Source: SIG299 sp045531955
GTDB taxonomy: Bacteria > Bacillota > Clostridia > Lachnospirales > Lachnospiraceae
Direction of reading: 5' to 3'
Length of the DNA: 64,000 nucleotides
Assembly: GCA_045531955.1 (NCBI GenBank)
Contig: JAZSFC010000048.1
Coordinates: 62,001-126,000 of the forward strand
The notes beneath the pieces are model-generated. The model had not been told where the DNA came from and did no database searches. It saw only the letters and a list, made by a program, of their open reading frames with translations. Position numbers and translations under genes: made by a program. Positions 8,203 to 17,102 of this stretch are shown here, in pieces (within the stretch, counting starts at the first letter, position 1; every line of letters starts with the position of its first letter).

Positions 8203-8964
8203 CTAAGATTCGGTTTTTTCGCTTCGTTTCAAAGTATCTGATATATATTTCTTTAAACCTTCCGGACGTTCTACGCCGGCTTTTTTAAAGCCTGCTTCAT
8301 ACTGCGTTTTCAACACTTCCGCAGACAAACGGTCTGCCTCTGTTTTCAAATGACGACGGATTCTTCGTTTTGCTCTGGATGCTAAAGCTTTTAATGCATT
8401 TGGGCTGTAACCGTTCAGTACCAGATATACCTGCTTAATGCAGTCCTGTTCTTCATCGGAAAAAGAGCCTGTTTCCGGCTTTATAAGCTTTATTCCATAC
8501 TCCATCATTTGCTGATATAACCGCGGATAAATCAATGCCTGCCCCGGAGAAAAATCTGCTTCTTCTTCAAATAGTGGAAGCCCCCGTAACACCAGGGAGC
8601 AAATCTGTGCGTAATATAATACCATCATAACGCGGTACGGGGCAATATCTCCTTCTGCCAATGTCACCACATACTGCATGGCTTCCGTGGAACGGTCACA
8701 AAATATTTCCCTGTATACTGCTTTTTTCGTTTTTCGATAAGCCGTATCCGTTAATTTCTCTTTGTTTTTTTCTAATACATCGGCATACATCCATGGATTC
8801 TCTGCCAGTTGTTCAATGCGGGCAGCAAATTCCCGGTTGGGTTCCACTCCGTCCAAATAACGCATTACGGTAGTATCTCCCCAGCTCAAGAGTCTGGATA
8901 ACGGTTTTTTCCCTATTTCATACCGCTGCATCATCCAAAGCAGCAGTTCCTTCGTCGTTTTCAA
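8203..8964 (-). CDS. HTH protein with Panacea (DUF4065) domain
   Basis: The product is 253 residues. The N-terminus (about 1-55) looks like a helix-turn-helix (PLSRLLSWGDTTVMRYLDGV). From about 95 to 200 it carries a Panacea/DUF4065 pattern: ALxYxVTLA-type start, VLYYAQICSLVLRGLPLFEE near 118-137, then a YP..YQQMMEYG stretch. In established work, Panacea domains act as promiscuous antitoxins (PanA) usually next to a short toxin gene. No toxin-like ORF is adjacent here: the neighbours are typA (convergent) and an AI-2E transporter 26 bp upstream on the same strand. It could therefore be an orphan antitoxin or regulator. The C-terminus is basic (KRRIRRHLK) and unrecognised. Confidence 0.7.
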   Translation of the reverse strand: MKTTKELLLWMMQRYEIGKKPLSRLLSWGDTTVMRYLDGVEPNREFAARIEQLAENPWMYADVLEKNKEKLTDTAYRKTKKAVYREIFCDRSTEAMQYVVTLAEGDIAPYRVMMVLYYAQICSLVLRGLPLFEEEADFSPGQALIYPRLYQQMMEYGIKLIKPETGSFSDEEQDCIKQVYLVLNGYSPNALKALASRAKRRIRRHLKTEADRLSAEVLKTQYEAGFKKAGVERPEGLKKYISDTLKRSEKTES

Positions 8965-8989
8965 TTTACAACCCCATCCCTAAAACAGT

Positions 8990-10111
8990 TTAATATTTAC
9001 GGAATTCATTGATGTCATGGACAATAATTTTAATTCCTTTTATCAATTGGTCAAACAGTCCGGCCTGATATAAATTCACAATAATCATCCCCACCGGAAT
9101 ACCGATAATCATACCGATTACGCCTGCAAATTTATATCCGATAAACATATATAACAATGCTGCCAAAGGATTAATTCCTACGCTGTCGCCTACCATTTTC
9201 GGCTGGAGAATCTGCTTTACCAACTGGCATACCAAATACAGAATACCGAGGAAAATTGCCTGCTTATAATCACCTACTACAATGTCCACTACCAGCCACG
9301 GCCAAAACACCGCACCGGTACCAAACACCGGAAGAAAATCCAGAAAAGCAATTACAAATGCCAACAGGAAGGAATAGCTGATATCCAAAATTTCAAAGCC
9401 GATAAACATAATGATAACAAGAATAATCATAATTTTAAATTGGGCTTTAAAGTATCCGCCGACCGCTTTTTTAAAGCTGTCCATGATCATATGATAATAA
9501 CGTTTTACGGATTCCGGCATTACTTTTGTCAGCCAGTCTCCCATGTTATCCCGCTCAGCCGTCAGAAAATAAGCGGCAAGCACGGTGATAATGGCAAAGA
9601 AAATAATCTCTACCACACTGCCCACATAGGAGCCTACCGCAGAAATGCCCGGAAGTTCTATACTTGCCAAAAAGTTCTGTGCCCAGGCCGATAAACTGCT
9701 CTGTAAGTTATCTAAGGTTTCCTGAAGACTCATCGGAAGCTTTTCCAATATGCCGCCTAATTTGTCTGTAAAATTATCTAATATGGTTGCCACCTCATTA
9801 TACAGTGCAAAACGGTCCTCATATAAATTCATGATCTGCTTCACCAAAAAGGCTATCAGCAAATAAAGTACACCTACTACCGCCCCCAGAACCAACACAA
9901 TCATAAACACCGAACTGTATTTTCTGGCAATCTTTATTTTTTTCTCCATAAAGCGCACAATCGGGTTGGCAATGGAAGAAATGACAAAGGCAATCACAAA
10001 AGGCATAAAAAAGCGCAAAAGCTTTGGTCCTAACAATACAACTAACAGGATTCCTACTACCGTCAGCAAAAAATTCACAAAAATTCTTGCATAAATTTTT
10101 GATTGATTCAT
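8990..10111 (-). CDS. AI-2E family (PerM-like) transporter
   Basis: This is a 373-residue membrane protein of the AI-2E transporter/PerM/YtvI superfamily. Hydrophobic segments are visible near residues 10-45 (two), 65-90, 155-185, then a cluster from 215 to 350. The amphipathic stretch between about 90 and 155 is a family feature. The diagnostic C-terminal signature is present: FLDFLPVFGTGAVFWPW near 252, QPKMVGDSVGINPLAALLYM near 310 and GMIIGIPVGMIIVNL near 336. Family members export small molecules or ions (some act as Na+/H+ antiporters), so a quorum-sensing role should not be assumed. It lies 19 bp downstream of the metal permease gene and may be co-transcribed with it. Confidence 0.9.
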   Translation of the reverse strand: MNQSKIYARIFVNFLLTVVGILLVVLLGPKLLRFFMPFVIAFVISSIANPIVRFMEKKIKIARKYSSVFMIVLVLGAVVGVLYLLIAFLVKQIMNLYEDRFALYNEVATILDNFTDKLGGILEKLPMSLQETLDNLQSSLSAWAQNFLASIELPGISAVGSYVGSVVEIIFFAIITVLAAYFLTAERDNMGDWLTKVMPESVKRYYHMIMDSFKKAVGGYFKAQFKIMIILVIIMFIGFEILDISYSFLLAFVIAFLDFLPVFGTGAVFWPWLVVDIVVGDYKQAIFLGILYLVCQLVKQILQPKMVGDSVGINPLAALLYMFIGYKFAGVIGMIIGIPVGMIIVNLYQAGLFDQLIKGIKIIVHDINEFRKY

Positions 10112-10129
10112 TGTAATTCCTCCCTTCCG

Positions 10130-10942
10130 TCAAACATGAAATAAGCGTCTGGTCAAAAAAGTAATAAAGAATATAACAGATGCCACCAGCACCAGCATCG
10201 GTCCTGCTGCTACATTCAAATAATAGGACATTATCAATCCCAAGACCCCGGAAAACACAGAAATCATCACGGAAAACAAATGATACTCCCGGTTATTGGA
10301 TGCAATGTTTCTTGCTGCCGCTGCCGGCAAAATCAGCAGGGCATTAATAATTAAAATGCCTACCCAGCGGATGGAAAGCATCACAATCAATGCCACCAAA
10401 ACCACAAAGGCATTGTCTAACAAAGCAACCGGAATCCCCTTACTTTTTGCCAAACTCTGATTGATACCGATACTGTGCAGTCCATTATATGCCACACACC
10501 AAAAGATCAGTGTAACTACCAGTATAACCAGTAATCCGATAATTTCTTTTCCCGTAATACTCAGAATGTCTCCGACCAACAGCGCAGAATATTTGGAAAA
10601 ATTACCGTTTCTTGATAAAATTGCCAAACCTACCGCTACGCTCAAAGAAGAAAATACAGAGATTACCGTATCCGAAGACACAATGTTTTTGTGACGGATA
10701 TAATTGAGCAGCAGTGCGAATACCACCGCAAACAACATCATGGAAACACTGGTGTTTCCGATGCCGAACAAAACACCGATGGCCATACCGGTAAAAGCAG
10801 AATGCCCTAAAGCATCAGAGAAAAAGGCCATGCGGTGATTTACAATCAAGGTACCCAATATACCAAACAGCGGAGTAATAATTAACACTGCCAGTAATGC
10901 GTTTTTCATAAAATCATAATTCAGGAACTCAAAAAGCTGCAT
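10130..10942 (-). CDS. znuB: Zinc/manganese ABC transporter permease
   Basis: This is the membrane subunit of a metal ABC importer (ABC-3 family), about 270 residues with 7-9 hydrophobic segments. Family signatures include FFSDALGHSAFTGMAIGVLFG near residue 41-61 and SLAKSKGIPVALLDNAFV near 180. RWVGILIINALLILPAAAAR follows near 210. The start at 10942 is chosen for the GGAGGTGTTTGGTT site. It overlaps the end of the ATPase gene by 14 bp, so translation is coupled. It belongs to the operon znuA-znuC-znuB. Substrate is inferred from the His-rich binding protein (zinc most likely; manganese possible). Confidence 0.92.
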   Translation of the reverse strand: MQLFEFLNYDFMKNALLAVLIITPLFGILGTLIVNHRMAFFSDALGHSAFTGMAIGVLFGIGNTSVSMMLFAVVFALLLNYIRHKNIVSSDTVISVFSSLSVAVGLAILSRNGNFSKYSALLVGDILSITGKEIIGLLVILVVTLIFWCVAYNGLHSIGINQSLAKSKGIPVALLDNAFVVLVALIVMLSIRWVGILIINALLILPAAAARNIASNNREYHLFSVMISVFSGVLGLIMSYYLNVAAGPMLVLVASVIFFITFLTRRLFHV

Positions 10943-11777
10943 AACCAAACACCTCCTTGAATTCTTCACTACCCATTACTTCTTTAGCTTCGCCTTCTTT
11001 TAACACTGTGCGGTCTAACAGAACTACACTGTCCGCATACTCTGCCGTCAATTCCAAATCATGGGATACCAGAATAATGGACAAATCATATTGCTGCTTT
11101 AAATCATTTAAAATTTTGTAAAACAGTTTCCGGCCGTTCCGGTCAATTCCCGACACCGGCTCATCTAAAATCAAAAGATTCGGCACTGGAGTGCAGGCAA
11201 TGGTAAGCAGCACTCTCTGCAACTCACCTCCGGACAAATCCCCTACTTGTTTATCAATCAAAGAAGCTCCGTCAAACACCTGCAGACGCTCCTTTATTTC
11301 CTCATAAAGCTTTTTACTCTTATGTAAAAACACCGGAACACGTGAGGTGTATGCTGCCACCAGGTCATACACACTGACCGGCGCATTTTTTTCCATATTC
11401 AAATGCTGCGGCACATAACCTACCTTCAAATTACCGATGGTATTATCCTTTAAATCACGGAATTCAATCAGGCCTTCATATGGAATTTCCCCTAAAATAG
11501 ATTTAATCAGGGTAGACTTTCCCGCACCGTTTTTCCCGATAATAACAGTCAATGCCCCACAGGCAATGCTGAGGGATACGTTTTCCAAAATAGTTGTAGC
11601 ACCCGCCCGGACATTTAACTTGTCAATTACCACCCGGTGGAATCCGCATGGCTTGGATTTTAACAGCTTCTTGTATGCATTTTTCTTGTAAACGGCCTGC
11701 TTTTCAGCTTCCACAAAGCGCCCCTTAATCCGGATACCCTTTGCTCCTTTATCAGCCATTTTTGTCTTTTTTTCCAT
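10929..11777 (-). CDS. znuC: Zinc/manganese ABC transporter ATPase
   Basis: This is the ATP-binding subunit of the metal importer, 282 residues. Walker A IIGKNGAGKST is near residue 79, the Q-loop GYVPQHLN near 120, the signature DLSGGELQRVLL near 179 and Walker B NLLILDEPVSG near 200. The H-loop LVSHD is near 235. It carries an unusual basic extension of about 45 residues before the ABC domain (MEKKTKMADKGAKGIRIKGR...), absent from typical 230-250 residue ZnuC proteins. An AAGAGG site precedes the ATG. It lies 10 bp after znuA and overlaps znuB. Confidence 0.92.
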   Translation of the reverse strand: MEKKTKMADKGAKGIRIKGRFVEAEKQAVYKKNAYKKLLKSKPCGFHRVVIDKLNVRAGATTILENVSLSIACGALTVIIGKNGAGKSTLIKSILGEIPYEGLIEFRDLKDNTIGNLKVGYVPQHLNMEKNAPVSVYDLVAAYTSRVPVFLHKSKKLYEEIKERLQVFDGASLIDKQVGDLSGGELQRVLLTIACTPVPNLLILDEPVSGIDRNGRKLFYKILNDLKQQYDLSIILVSHDLELTAEYADSVVLLDRTVLKEGEAKEVMGSEEFKEVFGYAAF

Positions 11778-11787
11778 GCTTTACCTC

Positions 11788-12744
11788 TTACTTAACAATG
11801 TCACGTATTGCATCCAGATTGTTCTGCATGCCCAGGACATACCCATCGGCGTTTCCCTCTCCGGTAGTCAGCGGATCTATATACACTGCTTTGGCACCGG
11901 TTTCCGCTGTAATTTTATCCGCATATTCCTTATTTGACTCTTCAATCAGAATCAAAGCTTCACCATGATACTTAATTTCCTCTATCAGCTCAGCAAGCTC
12001 GCCGGGACTTGGCTGTGCATTTTCATCCAGAGACACTTCTGCCAATACTTCCATGCCAAGGCTTTCTGCCAGATAAGCAAAAGCTTCGTGGAAAATCACT
12101 ACCGGCATTCCATTTGACAGCTCTTTAACCAGCATCACTTCTTCTGATAACGTTACCAACTTTTCTTCATAAACTGCCGCTGCCCGTTGCAACGCCTTTT
12201 CCTGTTCCGGCATCAGACGGATAAGCTCCTGTGTCACGTTATCCAGCTGTTTACGGTATCGCTCTACATCCATCCAGACATGTCCGTTACCGGCCTGTTC
12301 CTCATGGTCGTGTTCGTCATGCTCCGCTTCCTCAGCATCTCCGTGATGGTGATGCTCTTCACCTTCCAGTAGGTCGATTTCATGAGAAGCTTCAATTACC
12401 GTAAGAGCGGCATTTTTCTGCATCACTTTTTCCATAAACAGCTCCATTCCGGCTCCATTAATCAAAAAAGCATCCGCCTGTTCCAAAGCCTTCATATCTC
12501 CGGAACGTAGCTGATAATTATGCAGACAGCCCGTGTGATTTTCCGTTAAATTGGAAACACTGATTCCCTCCACTCCGTCTGTCAGGTTTTCTGCCAAGAC
12601 GTACATAGGATAAAACGATGTCACCAAAAGAAATTCCTCTTTATTCAACTGTTTACTGTCACCCGCCAGCAGGCATAACAGGTATCCTGCCAGGCTGAGC
12701 AGCACCATAACTCCCGTAAGGAAGCCTAGTTTTTTCTTAAACAT
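11788..12744 (-). CDS. znuA: Metal-binding ABC lipoprotein/adhesin (ZnuA-like)
   Basis: This is the extracellular metal-capture protein of the importer (cluster A-1 solute-binding family), 318 residues. The N-terminus (residues 1-27) is a signal or membrane anchor; a Cys occurs at about 24 (YLLC), but it is a poor lipobox, so lipidation is uncertain. Key family motifs are TSFYPMYVLAENLTDG near 42 and NHTGCLHNYQLRSGDMKAL near 67. NGAGMELFMEKV follows near 95. The metal ligands are H-rich: an acidic/His loop at about 129-154 (EEHHHHGD...EHDEHDHEE) followed by NGHVWMD. Such a loop favours zinc. No Zur-type operator was recognised upstream. The gene starts 4 bp from the methyltransferase gene. 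Confidence 0.92.
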   Translation of the reverse strand: MFKKKLGFLTGVMVLLSLAGYLLCLLAGDSKQLNKEEFLLVTSFYPMYVLAENLTDGVEGISVSNLTENHTGCLHNYQLRSGDMKALEQADAFLINGAGMELFMEKVMQKNAALTVIEASHEIDLLEGEEHHHHGDAEEAEHDEHDHEEQAGNGHVWMDVERYRKQLDNVTQELIRLMPEQEKALQRAAAVYEEKLVTLSEEVMLVKELSNGMPVVIFHEAFAYLAESLGMEVLAEVSLDENAQPSPGELAELIEEIKYHGEALILIEESNKEYADKITAETGAKAVYIDPLTTGEGNADGYVLGMQNNLDAIRDIVK

Positions 12745-12747
12745 ATT

Positions 12748-13629
12748 TTATTCTTCCCTCTGCCATCTTCCGGAAGCACCACAAGGCAAAACAAGCCCGT
12801 TGCACTTTACCGGCAAACCGATTTCATCGGAGGCAACTACACCGCCAAACTTTTTCTGTAATTCCACGCCGAGCAAATAGCTTAGTACCGCCGGCTGTAA
12901 ACCGGTGGTGTAGGAATTAATCAGGAAAAACAATGGTTCCGGCTTTAGTACACCGGTACAAAGCTTTACAAAATCGTGAATACTTTCTTCAATTTTCCAA
13001 ATTTCTCCCTTTGGTCCCCGACCATAGGAAGGAGGATCCATAATCACCGCATCGTAAAGATTTCCACGGCGAATTTCTCTCTCTACAAACTTTACACAGT
13101 CATCCACAATATAACGGATCGGTGCCTCTGCAAGACCGGAGGAAGCCGCATTTTCTTTTGCCCAGGTTACCATGCCTTTCGACGCGTCCACATGGGTTAC
13201 CGCTGCTCCCGCTTTGGCGGCTGCCACCGTAGCACCTCCGGTATAGGCAAACAGATTTAATACCTTAATTTCCCTGTTTGGGTTTTCCTTCTTTGCTTTT
13301 TTGATTTTATCACTGAACCAATCCCAGTTGACTGCCTGCTCCGGAAACAAACCGGTATGCTTAAAACTGAACGGCTGTAAGTGGAAGGTTAAGTCCTTGT
13401 AGTGAATATCCCACTGCTTCGGAAGATCGAAAAACTCCCAATCTCCGCCGCCTTTGTTACTTCTGTGGTAATGGGCATTCAGTTTCTTCCACTCCGGAAT
13501 TTTCTTTTCTGTATTCCAGATTACCTGCGGGTCCGGACGAAGCAGGACATAATCGCCCCATTTTTCCAGTTTTTCACCGCCGGAAGCATCCAATACCTGA
13601 TATTCTTTCCATCCATCTGCTATCCACAT
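12748..13629 (-). CDS. RlmI/RlmK-like SAM methyltransferase
   Basis: This is a class I SAM-dependent methyltransferase of 293 residues, of the kind related to 23S rRNA m5C methyltransferases (RlmI) and their truncated clostridial relatives. Motif I LNLFAYTGGATVAAAKAGA is near residue 125. VTHVDASKGMVTWAKENA follows near 144. The catalytic-type motif IMDPPSYGRGPKGEIWKIEE is near 196, and the C-terminal GLVLPCGASGRW contains a Cys. It lacks the N-terminal PUA domain of E. coli RlmI. The real target, rRNA or another substrate, is not shown. It is translated just ahead of znuA, a context that may be only positional. Confidence 0.85.
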   Translation of the reverse strand: MWIADGWKEYQVLDASGGEKLEKWGDYVLLRPDPQVIWNTEKKIPEWKKLNAHYHRSNKGGGDWEFFDLPKQWDIHYKDLTFHLQPFSFKHTGLFPEQAVNWDWFSDKIKKAKKENPNREIKVLNLFAYTGGATVAAAKAGAAVTHVDASKGMVTWAKENAASSGLAEAPIRYIVDDCVKFVEREIRRGNLYDAVIMDPPSYGRGPKGEIWKIEESIHDFVKLCTGVLKPEPLFFLINSYTTGLQPAVLSYLLGVELQKKFGGVVASDEIGLPVKCNGLVLPCGASGRWQREE

Positions 13630-13633
13630 AAAA

Positions 13634-15484
13634 TTATTTTCCTTCCTTTACTTCAACTTCATTCTTCGTTTCGGTTTTCTTTGGACAAAGCTTATGGTTT
13701 ACTGCCATTCCGGCACCTAAAAGCACATAAAACACCGGCGTTACCACAATCAGGGAGTCATTGGCAAGTCCTGCTGCCATAAATCCTACGGAGCTCAAGA
13801 ATAAAGCAAAGCCCATCCATTCCTCCGGCTTCCGGTACTCGCGGAAACAATACAGCTTGCAGCTTTTCACAAAATAAATAGCATAAAACACCAAAAATGC
13901 AAGAAGAGACAATACGCCTGTCTGCACTCCCATCTGCAAATAAAAATTATGCGGTCTTGTAAATAAGGTCCAATCAAATGCACTGCGATAACGGGCCACA
14001 TAATCGTTCTGCGGAAATTCCAGCACAAACGTATCCGGACCGGAACCCACAATCAAATTATCCGCAAGAAGAGGAATCGTTCTTCCCCAGGAATAGCCTC
14101 GACCACTGGCTGCCTGCTCATATCCCGGAAATACATTTGCCGGAATCACACATTCATCCAGATTTCCCAGTTCATTAATGTATTTGTAATTTCCAAGTAC
14201 AATCTGGTTTGTAAAATAAAAACTTCTGTCGTTAATATACAATCCAAAGGCATGTCTGTTTTCATACTGTGCGGTTTGAATTGCAATTTCATCCCCATTG
14301 TTTAAGGTAAAATAGCCATACGTTCTGTCCTCATTGTAGGATACTTCTTTCTGCTCTTCTCCTTCAAATGCCACATAAGCAAAATCCCCGCTGGAGGATA
14401 TTGGCATCATTACTTTAAATTCTGTGTCCTTGTACAGCACACGCACGCCGTTTCCCGTGGTATCCACCCCTTGTACCGGATCCTCGGAAGGACGAAGTAC
14501 AAACATCTCTTTCAAGCGGTTCACCATCAGAAAATCCCGTCGTGCATCTACAAACAGGAACACTGCACCCGCTGCTGCAACAACCGGCACAATCAGATAC
14601 CAACGCTTCCAAAGTTTGCGCCCAAGAAATACCACCAGTACTACCGCAACCGCCACAATGGAAATCAAACCGGTTCGGGACTGGGAAGCAAACAGCATAA
14701 CAAGTAAGCCCAGGAATGTGACTCCACAAACTGCCTTTTTCCAAACCGGACGGTAAATAATCAGCCCCAACAGCAAAAGCGGCGCATAAATTGTTACATA
14801 CGTACCCACATAGTTTGGATTAAATAACGTTCCGTAAGCCATACCCACCGGGAAGGTCAGCCGTAACAGACCATAGTTATCAACATAAGCGTTTCCCGCA
14901 AACAAACGCTGTATTCCTTCCAGAAGCAGCGGATCCTTACCAATTGCCTGAAGCACCCCTAACAACGCCATGCACGCACTTCCTGCTATGGCAGCGCCAA
15001 CCAGACCTTTAATATCTTCTGCGGATTCCACTACCAGGTATGCATAAAATACGGTCACCACATAGCCAAGCAATACGGTTGCCGGTTCTTTTGCATCCAT
15101 GGAGCCGGTAAGGGAATACGTTACATTCTTTGAAAAAATTGTAGATAACACCACGCAGGCAAGATAAACAAGTAACGGAATAAATTTGTAAAAACTTTCC
15201 TTCCGGGTCTGCTTGTCCATATTCCAAAGCTTATATACCAGCATGCAAAGAAGCACAGCTGACAATACTATAAAAAATACCATTTTGCCGTTTAAAAAAA
15301 TGTCCAGATACAGATCGTCCGAATTACTCCAAGGATATTCAGAAAGACCGGACCTGTCTATTTTTAAACGCAACACCAGTGGTAATACTGCAAGAATCAA
15401 TTGCAACGGCAGTAACTTCCAGTTCCATACAGAACTTCTTTCCGCCGTATTTCTATTTTTATATTTATTGTTATTTTGCTTCAT
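13634..15484 (-). CDS. O-antigen ligase-like (Wzy_C) membrane protein
   Basis: This large polytopic protein (616 residues from the chosen start) has about 12 hydrophobic segments. The C-terminal part carries the Wzy_C/WaaL pattern RPHNFYLQMGVQTGVLSLLAFL near residue 535. Members polymerise or ligate cell-surface polysaccharides. Between about residues 335 and 500 lies a large extracytoplasmic insert rich in strands. It includes GRGYSWGRTIPLLADNLIVG and VGSGPDTFVLEFPQNDYV, the latter resembling the conserved loop preceding the H-containing motif. The start at 15484 follows an AGGAGGCATTAAA site. It lies 5 bp upstream of the methyltransferase gene. The substrate polymer is unknown; glycosyltransferases occur only further along the window. 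Confidence 0.85.
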   Translation of the reverse strand: MKQNNNKYKNRNTAERSSVWNWKLLPLQLILAVLPLVLRLKIDRSGLSEYPWSNSDDLYLDIFLNGKMVFFIVLSAVLLCMLVYKLWNMDKQTRKESFYKFIPLLVYLACVVLSTIFSKNVTYSLTGSMDAKEPATVLLGYVVTVFYAYLVVESAEDIKGLVGAAIAGSACMALLGVLQAIGKDPLLLEGIQRLFAGNAYVDNYGLLRLTFPVGMAYGTLFNPNYVGTYVTIYAPLLLLGLIIYRPVWKKAVCGVTFLGLLVMLFASQSRTGLISIVAVAVVLVVFLGRKLWKRWYLIVPVVAAAGAVFLFVDARRDFLMVNRLKEMFVLRPSEDPVQGVDTTGNGVRVLYKDTEFKVMMPISSSGDFAYVAFEGEEQKEVSYNEDRTYGYFTLNNGDEIAIQTAQYENRHAFGLYINDRSFYFTNQIVLGNYKYINELGNLDECVIPANVFPGYEQAASGRGYSWGRTIPLLADNLIVGSGPDTFVLEFPQNDYVARYRSAFDWTLFTRPHNFYLQMGVQTGVLSLLAFLVFYAIYFVKSCKLYCFREYRKPEEWMGFALFLSSVGFMAAGLANDSLIVVTPVFYVLLGAGMAVNHKLCPKKTETKNEVEVKEGK

Positions 15485-15502
15485 TTTAATGCCTCCTGCC
15501 AA

Positions 15503-15829
15503 ATAAGCCTACTATCTCATAATATCTTATATTATAATGAACTCTGCATCAAAAGTAAATCATAAAGTATGAATTTTTCTTGACATTTCTCTTTTCCTTT
15601 TCTAAAATTAATTCATCGTATTTTTTCAGTTTTCCTTATCAGGAACAATTTCAGTTCTGTTTTTCCATATTTTTCCTTGGCCTAATCCACATATTTTATC
15701 CGCGGTGTCAATTTTGGTGTCAGTTCCGGTGTCAATTTGATGCCTTTTTTTCGTGCTATTCTTAACATGATAAAGCATGTTTTTACTAATTTTACAAATA
15801 CTAAGAAAAAGCTTTATTAATTTACTTTA
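15503..15829. other. Intergenic gap upstream of the recombinase
   Basis: No gene is seen. The gap holds TTTTTTCAGTTTTCC (15621-15635), a near-copy of which lies at 17135-17150, then three GGTGTCA repeats (15704, 15716, 15728). AACATG/CATGTT, an 18-bp inverted repeat at 15764-15781, lies just before the recombinase ribosome site. No convincing promoter pair was found. Confidence 0.55.
15704..15734 (+). repeat. Three GGTGTCA repeats at 12-bp spacing
   Basis: GGTGTCA occurs at 15704, 15716 and 15728, exactly 12 bp apart (just over one helical turn). With the two copies downstream of the recombinase gene (17052, 17063; 11 bp apart), they form candidate arm-type binding sites for the recombinase N-terminal domain. 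Confidence 0.6.
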
Positions 15830-15850
15830 GTGGAAAGGAGCATTAACAAC

Positions 15851-17044
15851 ATGGAAAATGCAACAAAGGAACGGCGTCTGCCAAAGGGGATATCAAAGCG
15901 GGCAGACGGAAGATATCAGGGACGGTTTACCTTCCAGGGAGAGCGTTTTACGCTGTATGACCGGGATATCAAAGCACTACAGAAAAAAATGGCAGATGCC
16001 AAATACGAAATGGAACACGGTATTTATCTGAATGCCCAACACATGACCCTAAACACATTTTTTGAAACCTGGCTTAGGGAAATCAAGGAAAATACGGTCA
16101 AAGCAAATACATTAAGTGTATATATGGAAATCTATAAAATACACATCTCTCCTGCCCTGGGCAAACAGCAGGTTTCTTCCATCAATAAGCTGATGGTACA
16201 GCGTCTGCTGAATAACATGTCCAAAAACGGACTCAGTGCCAATACACTGGCGAAGACAAAGGCTATTCTCTATAGTATTTTCAAAGAAGCCATGGAAAAC
16301 CGCATGATTTCTTATAACCCCTGCGAAAACATCACTATCCGCCGTGACAAAACAGAACGTCGGGTACTAAGCTTTAAAGAACAGCAGATATTTTTGGAAG
16401 CAATCCGCGGTAGCCGCTACGAAATGCTCTGTATCCTTGGTCTTTCCACAGGACTTCGTATCGGCGAATTGTCGGGGCTCAGATGGAGCGATATCAATTT
16501 TGAAGAAAAAACTTTAACCGTGGAAAGGACCTATATTTACCTTCACGATGTAAAAAACCATCAGATGAAAGATGAGTTCCATTCGCCAAAAACCAAAAAC
16601 AGCTGCCGTACTATCCGCTTATTGGATTCCACCTTGTCTTTACTCGCTGTCCATAAAGAAAAACAGCGGAAAGAAAAAGCGGTTGCCGGTGAAACCTGGT
16701 GTCCGGTAGAGGGTGGTGAAGACCTTATTTTCACCACTAAAACCGGAGGACCTGTCCGGGGACTGAATGTAGCCGAAACTTTAAACAACTATGTCAAAAA
16801 AATAAATAAGCAGGAAGAGCAAAAGGCCGCTAAGGAGCATAGAGAGCCGGAATACTTTGAGCGGATTACGCCGCACACACTCCGGCATACCTTCGCTACC
16901 CGCGCATTTGAAAGCGGAATTCCGCCCAAAGTTGTGCAACAGATTTTAGGACACAGCAGTTTGGAAATGACCATGGATTTATATACCCATGTCACCGAGG
17001 ATGTGCAATCCAAAGAAATACAAAAGCTGGCCGTCTTCTTTTAA
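15851..17044 (+). CDS. Tyrosine recombinase/integrase (Tn916-Int type)
   Basis: This is a site-specific tyrosine recombinase of 397 residues. The start at 15851 follows GGAAAGGAG; an upstream GTG is unlikely. Residues about 11-57 look like an AP2-like arm-binding domain (ISKRADGRYQGRFTFQGE), 66-170 the SAM-like core-binding domain, and 180-397 the catalytic domain. The catalytic residues are all visible: R203 (TGLRIGEL), H342 and R345 (TPHTLRHTFATR), H368 (LGHSSLEMT) and Y378 (MDLYTHV). No xis, relaxase, replication or phage gene is adjacent. The gene is bracketed by GGTGTCA repeats and lies directly before four large surface-protein genes. It could be the remnant of an integrative element or a solo recombinase acting on nearby DNA. 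Confidence 0.93.
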   Translation: MENATKERRLPKGISKRADGRYQGRFTFQGERFTLYDRDIKALQKKMADAKYEMEHGIYLNAQHMTLNTFFETWLREIKENTVKANTLSVYMEIYKIHISPALGKQQVSSINKLMVQRLLNNMSKNGLSANTLAKTKAILYSIFKEAMENRMISYNPCENITIRRDKTERRVLSFKEQQIFLEAIRGSRYEMLCILGLSTGLRIGELSGLRWSDINFEEKTLTVERTYIYLHDVKNHQMKDEFHSPKTKNSCRTIRLLDSTLSLLAVHKEKQRKEKAVAGETWCPVEGGEDLIFTTKTGGPVRGLNVAETLNNYVKKINKQEEQKAAKEHREPEYFERITPHTLRHTFATRAFESGIPPKVVQQILGHSSLEMTMDLYTHVTEDVQSKEIQKLAVFF

Positions 17045-17051
17045 TAAAATT

Positions 17052-17069
17052 GGTGTCAATGTGGTGTCA
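17052..17069 (+). repeat. Two GGTGTCA repeats after the recombinase
   Basis: GGTGTCA is present at 17052-17058 and 17063-17069, starting 8 bp after the recombinase stop. They are in the same orientation as the three upstream copies. A TTTTTTCAGTTTTTCC tract at 17135-17150 repeats TTTTTTCAGTTTTCC at 15621, a possible core-site pair. Confidence 0.5.
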
Positions 17070-17102
17070 GAGGCCTTTTTTTAAGGCCTTGGAAAGGCCT
17101 CT
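17069..17102 (+). terminator. Recombinase terminator-like hairpin
   Basis: AGAGGCCTTT (17069-17078) pairs perfectly with AAAGGCCTCT (17093-17102), with the palindrome AAGGCCTT in the loop. There is no T-run after the stem, so termination is not certain. The second GGTGTCA touches the left arm. Confidence 0.45.
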
